Shown: positions 63,472 to 64,000 of the stretch, one piece after another | Position numbering within the stretch: position 1 is the stretch's first letter | Layout: each line of letters starts with the position of its first letter | Source: Acidobacteriota bacterium | GTDB lineage: Bacteria; Acidobacteriota; Terriglobia; Terriglobales; Acidobacteriaceae | Length of the DNA stretch: 64,000 bases | Assembly (NCBI GenBank): GCA_003225005.1 | Contig: QIAN01000107.1 | Coordinates: forward strand, 1-64,000 | Reading direction: 5' to 3' | Program-made: the position numbers and the translations under genes | The notes under the pieces: model-generated | Database searches by the model: none | Told to the model about the DNA's origin: nothing | Seen by the model: the letters and a program-made list of their open reading frames with translations, nothing else

Positions 63472-64000
63472 TTAGCCATTGCGCTGTCGCAAGTAACGCG
63501 GTAGAGCATCGCCCCAGGTCGGCATTTCGATTCTCAAACGCCGCAAACTTTCCGGGGAAAGCACCGAATACGCAGGGCGCGGTGCCGGCCGCGCCATTTG
63601 CTGGCTACTTACCGGACGCACGGCCGTCGCGAGGCCGGCGTGCTGCACGATTGCGGATGCAAATTCAAACCAGGTGCACTCGCCCGTGTTCGTCACGTGG
63701 ACAATTCCGCTCGCACTTTCGCAACATAGCCGGATGATCGCGCGTGCTAAGTCCACTGTGTAGCTAGGACAACCGCGCTGATCATTCACAACGTCAAGCG
63801 TCGGGCGGCTTGCCGCCAGCTTCAAAATCGTTTCCGGAAAGCACTTGCCGCCCACGCCAAATAGCCAGGAAGTCCGTACGATACAACTCTCGGGCATCAA
63901 CTCGAGCAGTTTGATCTCTGCTTCGGCCTTTGATTGCCCGTAAACGCTCTGAGGATGTCGCGCATCATTGGTTTCATAAGGCGACGTTTTCTTTCCATCG
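63472..64000 (-). CDS. rmlD: dTDP-4-dehydrorhamnose reductase, N-terminal part outside the window
   Basis: Minus-strand frame open to the right edge; about 176 codons visible. SVYGQSKAEAE carries the catalytic Tyr and Lys of short-chain reductases; IVRTSWLFG, LDVVNDQRGCPSYTVDLARA and PAYSVLSPESLRRL are RmlD-typical substrate-domain segments. Makes dTDP-L-rhamnose for surface polysaccharide. The NADPH-binding N-terminus is beyond the window. Not functionally tied to the kynurenine genes; 17 bases separate it from the promoter region. Confidence 0.88.
   Translation of the reverse strand, partial: DGKKTSPYETNDARHPQSVYGQSKAEAEIKLLELMPESCIVRTSWLFGVGGKCFPETILKLAASRPTLDVVNDQRGCPSYTVDLARAIIRLCCESASGIVHVTNTGECTWFEFASAIVQHAGLATAVRPVSSQQMARPAPRPAYSVLSPESLRRLRIEMPTWGDALPRYLRQRNG

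Noticed and set aside
1-64000. Mobile island, prophage or CRISPR content
   Set aside because: No transposase, integrase, phage gene, tRNA-flanked boundary or spaced repeat array was recognised.

Overview
The window looks like a chromosomal piece of an Acidobacteriota (Terriglobia-like) soil bacterium. This is inferred from a very long Oar-like TonB-dependent receptor with an N-terminal carboxypeptidase-regulatory-like domain, several secreted TPR proteins, a VCBS/UnbV/thioredoxin/TPR giant, and moderately GC-rich coding sequence. No rRNA, tRNA, CRISPR, phage or transposase was recognised. It reads as a catabolic region for nucleosides, ribose, nicotinate and tryptophan, with a trehalose locus at the left.

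Layout. 1-3.8 kb: the 3' part of a GH36-type alpha-galactosidase, a frameshifted sugar-phosphate isomerase gene, and a DeoR repressor. 4-7.3 kb: trehalose genes otsA-otsB (OtsA carries an N-terminal membrane sensor) plus a relic of a GT4 trehalose-synthase-like gene. 7.8-15 kb: a GRP/RusT-like transporter and secreted nucleoside hydrolase (minus strand), then deoC, a two-domain ALDH16 dehydrogenase and ribokinase (plus strand). 15.2-26 kb: a molybdenum hydroxylase (one subunit frameshifted), 6-hydroxynicotinate reductase, an ApbE-like UPF0280 protein, two tandem AA_synth proteins, a secreted adenosine/MTA-type deaminase, enamidase and a nicotinamidase-like hydrolase: a nicotinate degradation cluster. 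26.4-39.5 kb: TonB receptor followed by five more nucleoside hydrolase-family genes (three of a divergent subtype) and a secreted protein that looks like a distant NADAR N-glycosidase. 39.5-47.9 kb: VCBS/UnbV/TPR protein, second ribokinase, DUF4440, a ferritin-like protein, TPR protein. 47.9-54.3 kb: nupC-deoA-cdd operon, deoC relic, TrpF-like protein, ALDH, pyrR. 54.4-63.3 kb: a GGDEF protein and a six-gene kynurenine operon that includes a natural ACMSD-tryptophan 2,3-dioxygenase fusion. The right edge cuts an rmlD gene.

How it works together (inference): nucleosides taken in by the TonB receptor are split in the periplasm by nucleoside hydrolases; ribose enters through the GRP-type transporter and is phosphorylated by ribokinase. 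Intact nucleosides enter through NupC and are processed by Cdd and DeoA; deoxyribose-5-phosphate goes to DeoC and the resulting aldehyde to ALDH16. Nicotinamide and nicotinate, and separately tryptophan, are degraded by the two aromatic-ring pathways. Several broken genes (isomerase, molybdenum subunit, GT4, deoC and TPR relics) mark either real decay or single-base assembly errors.
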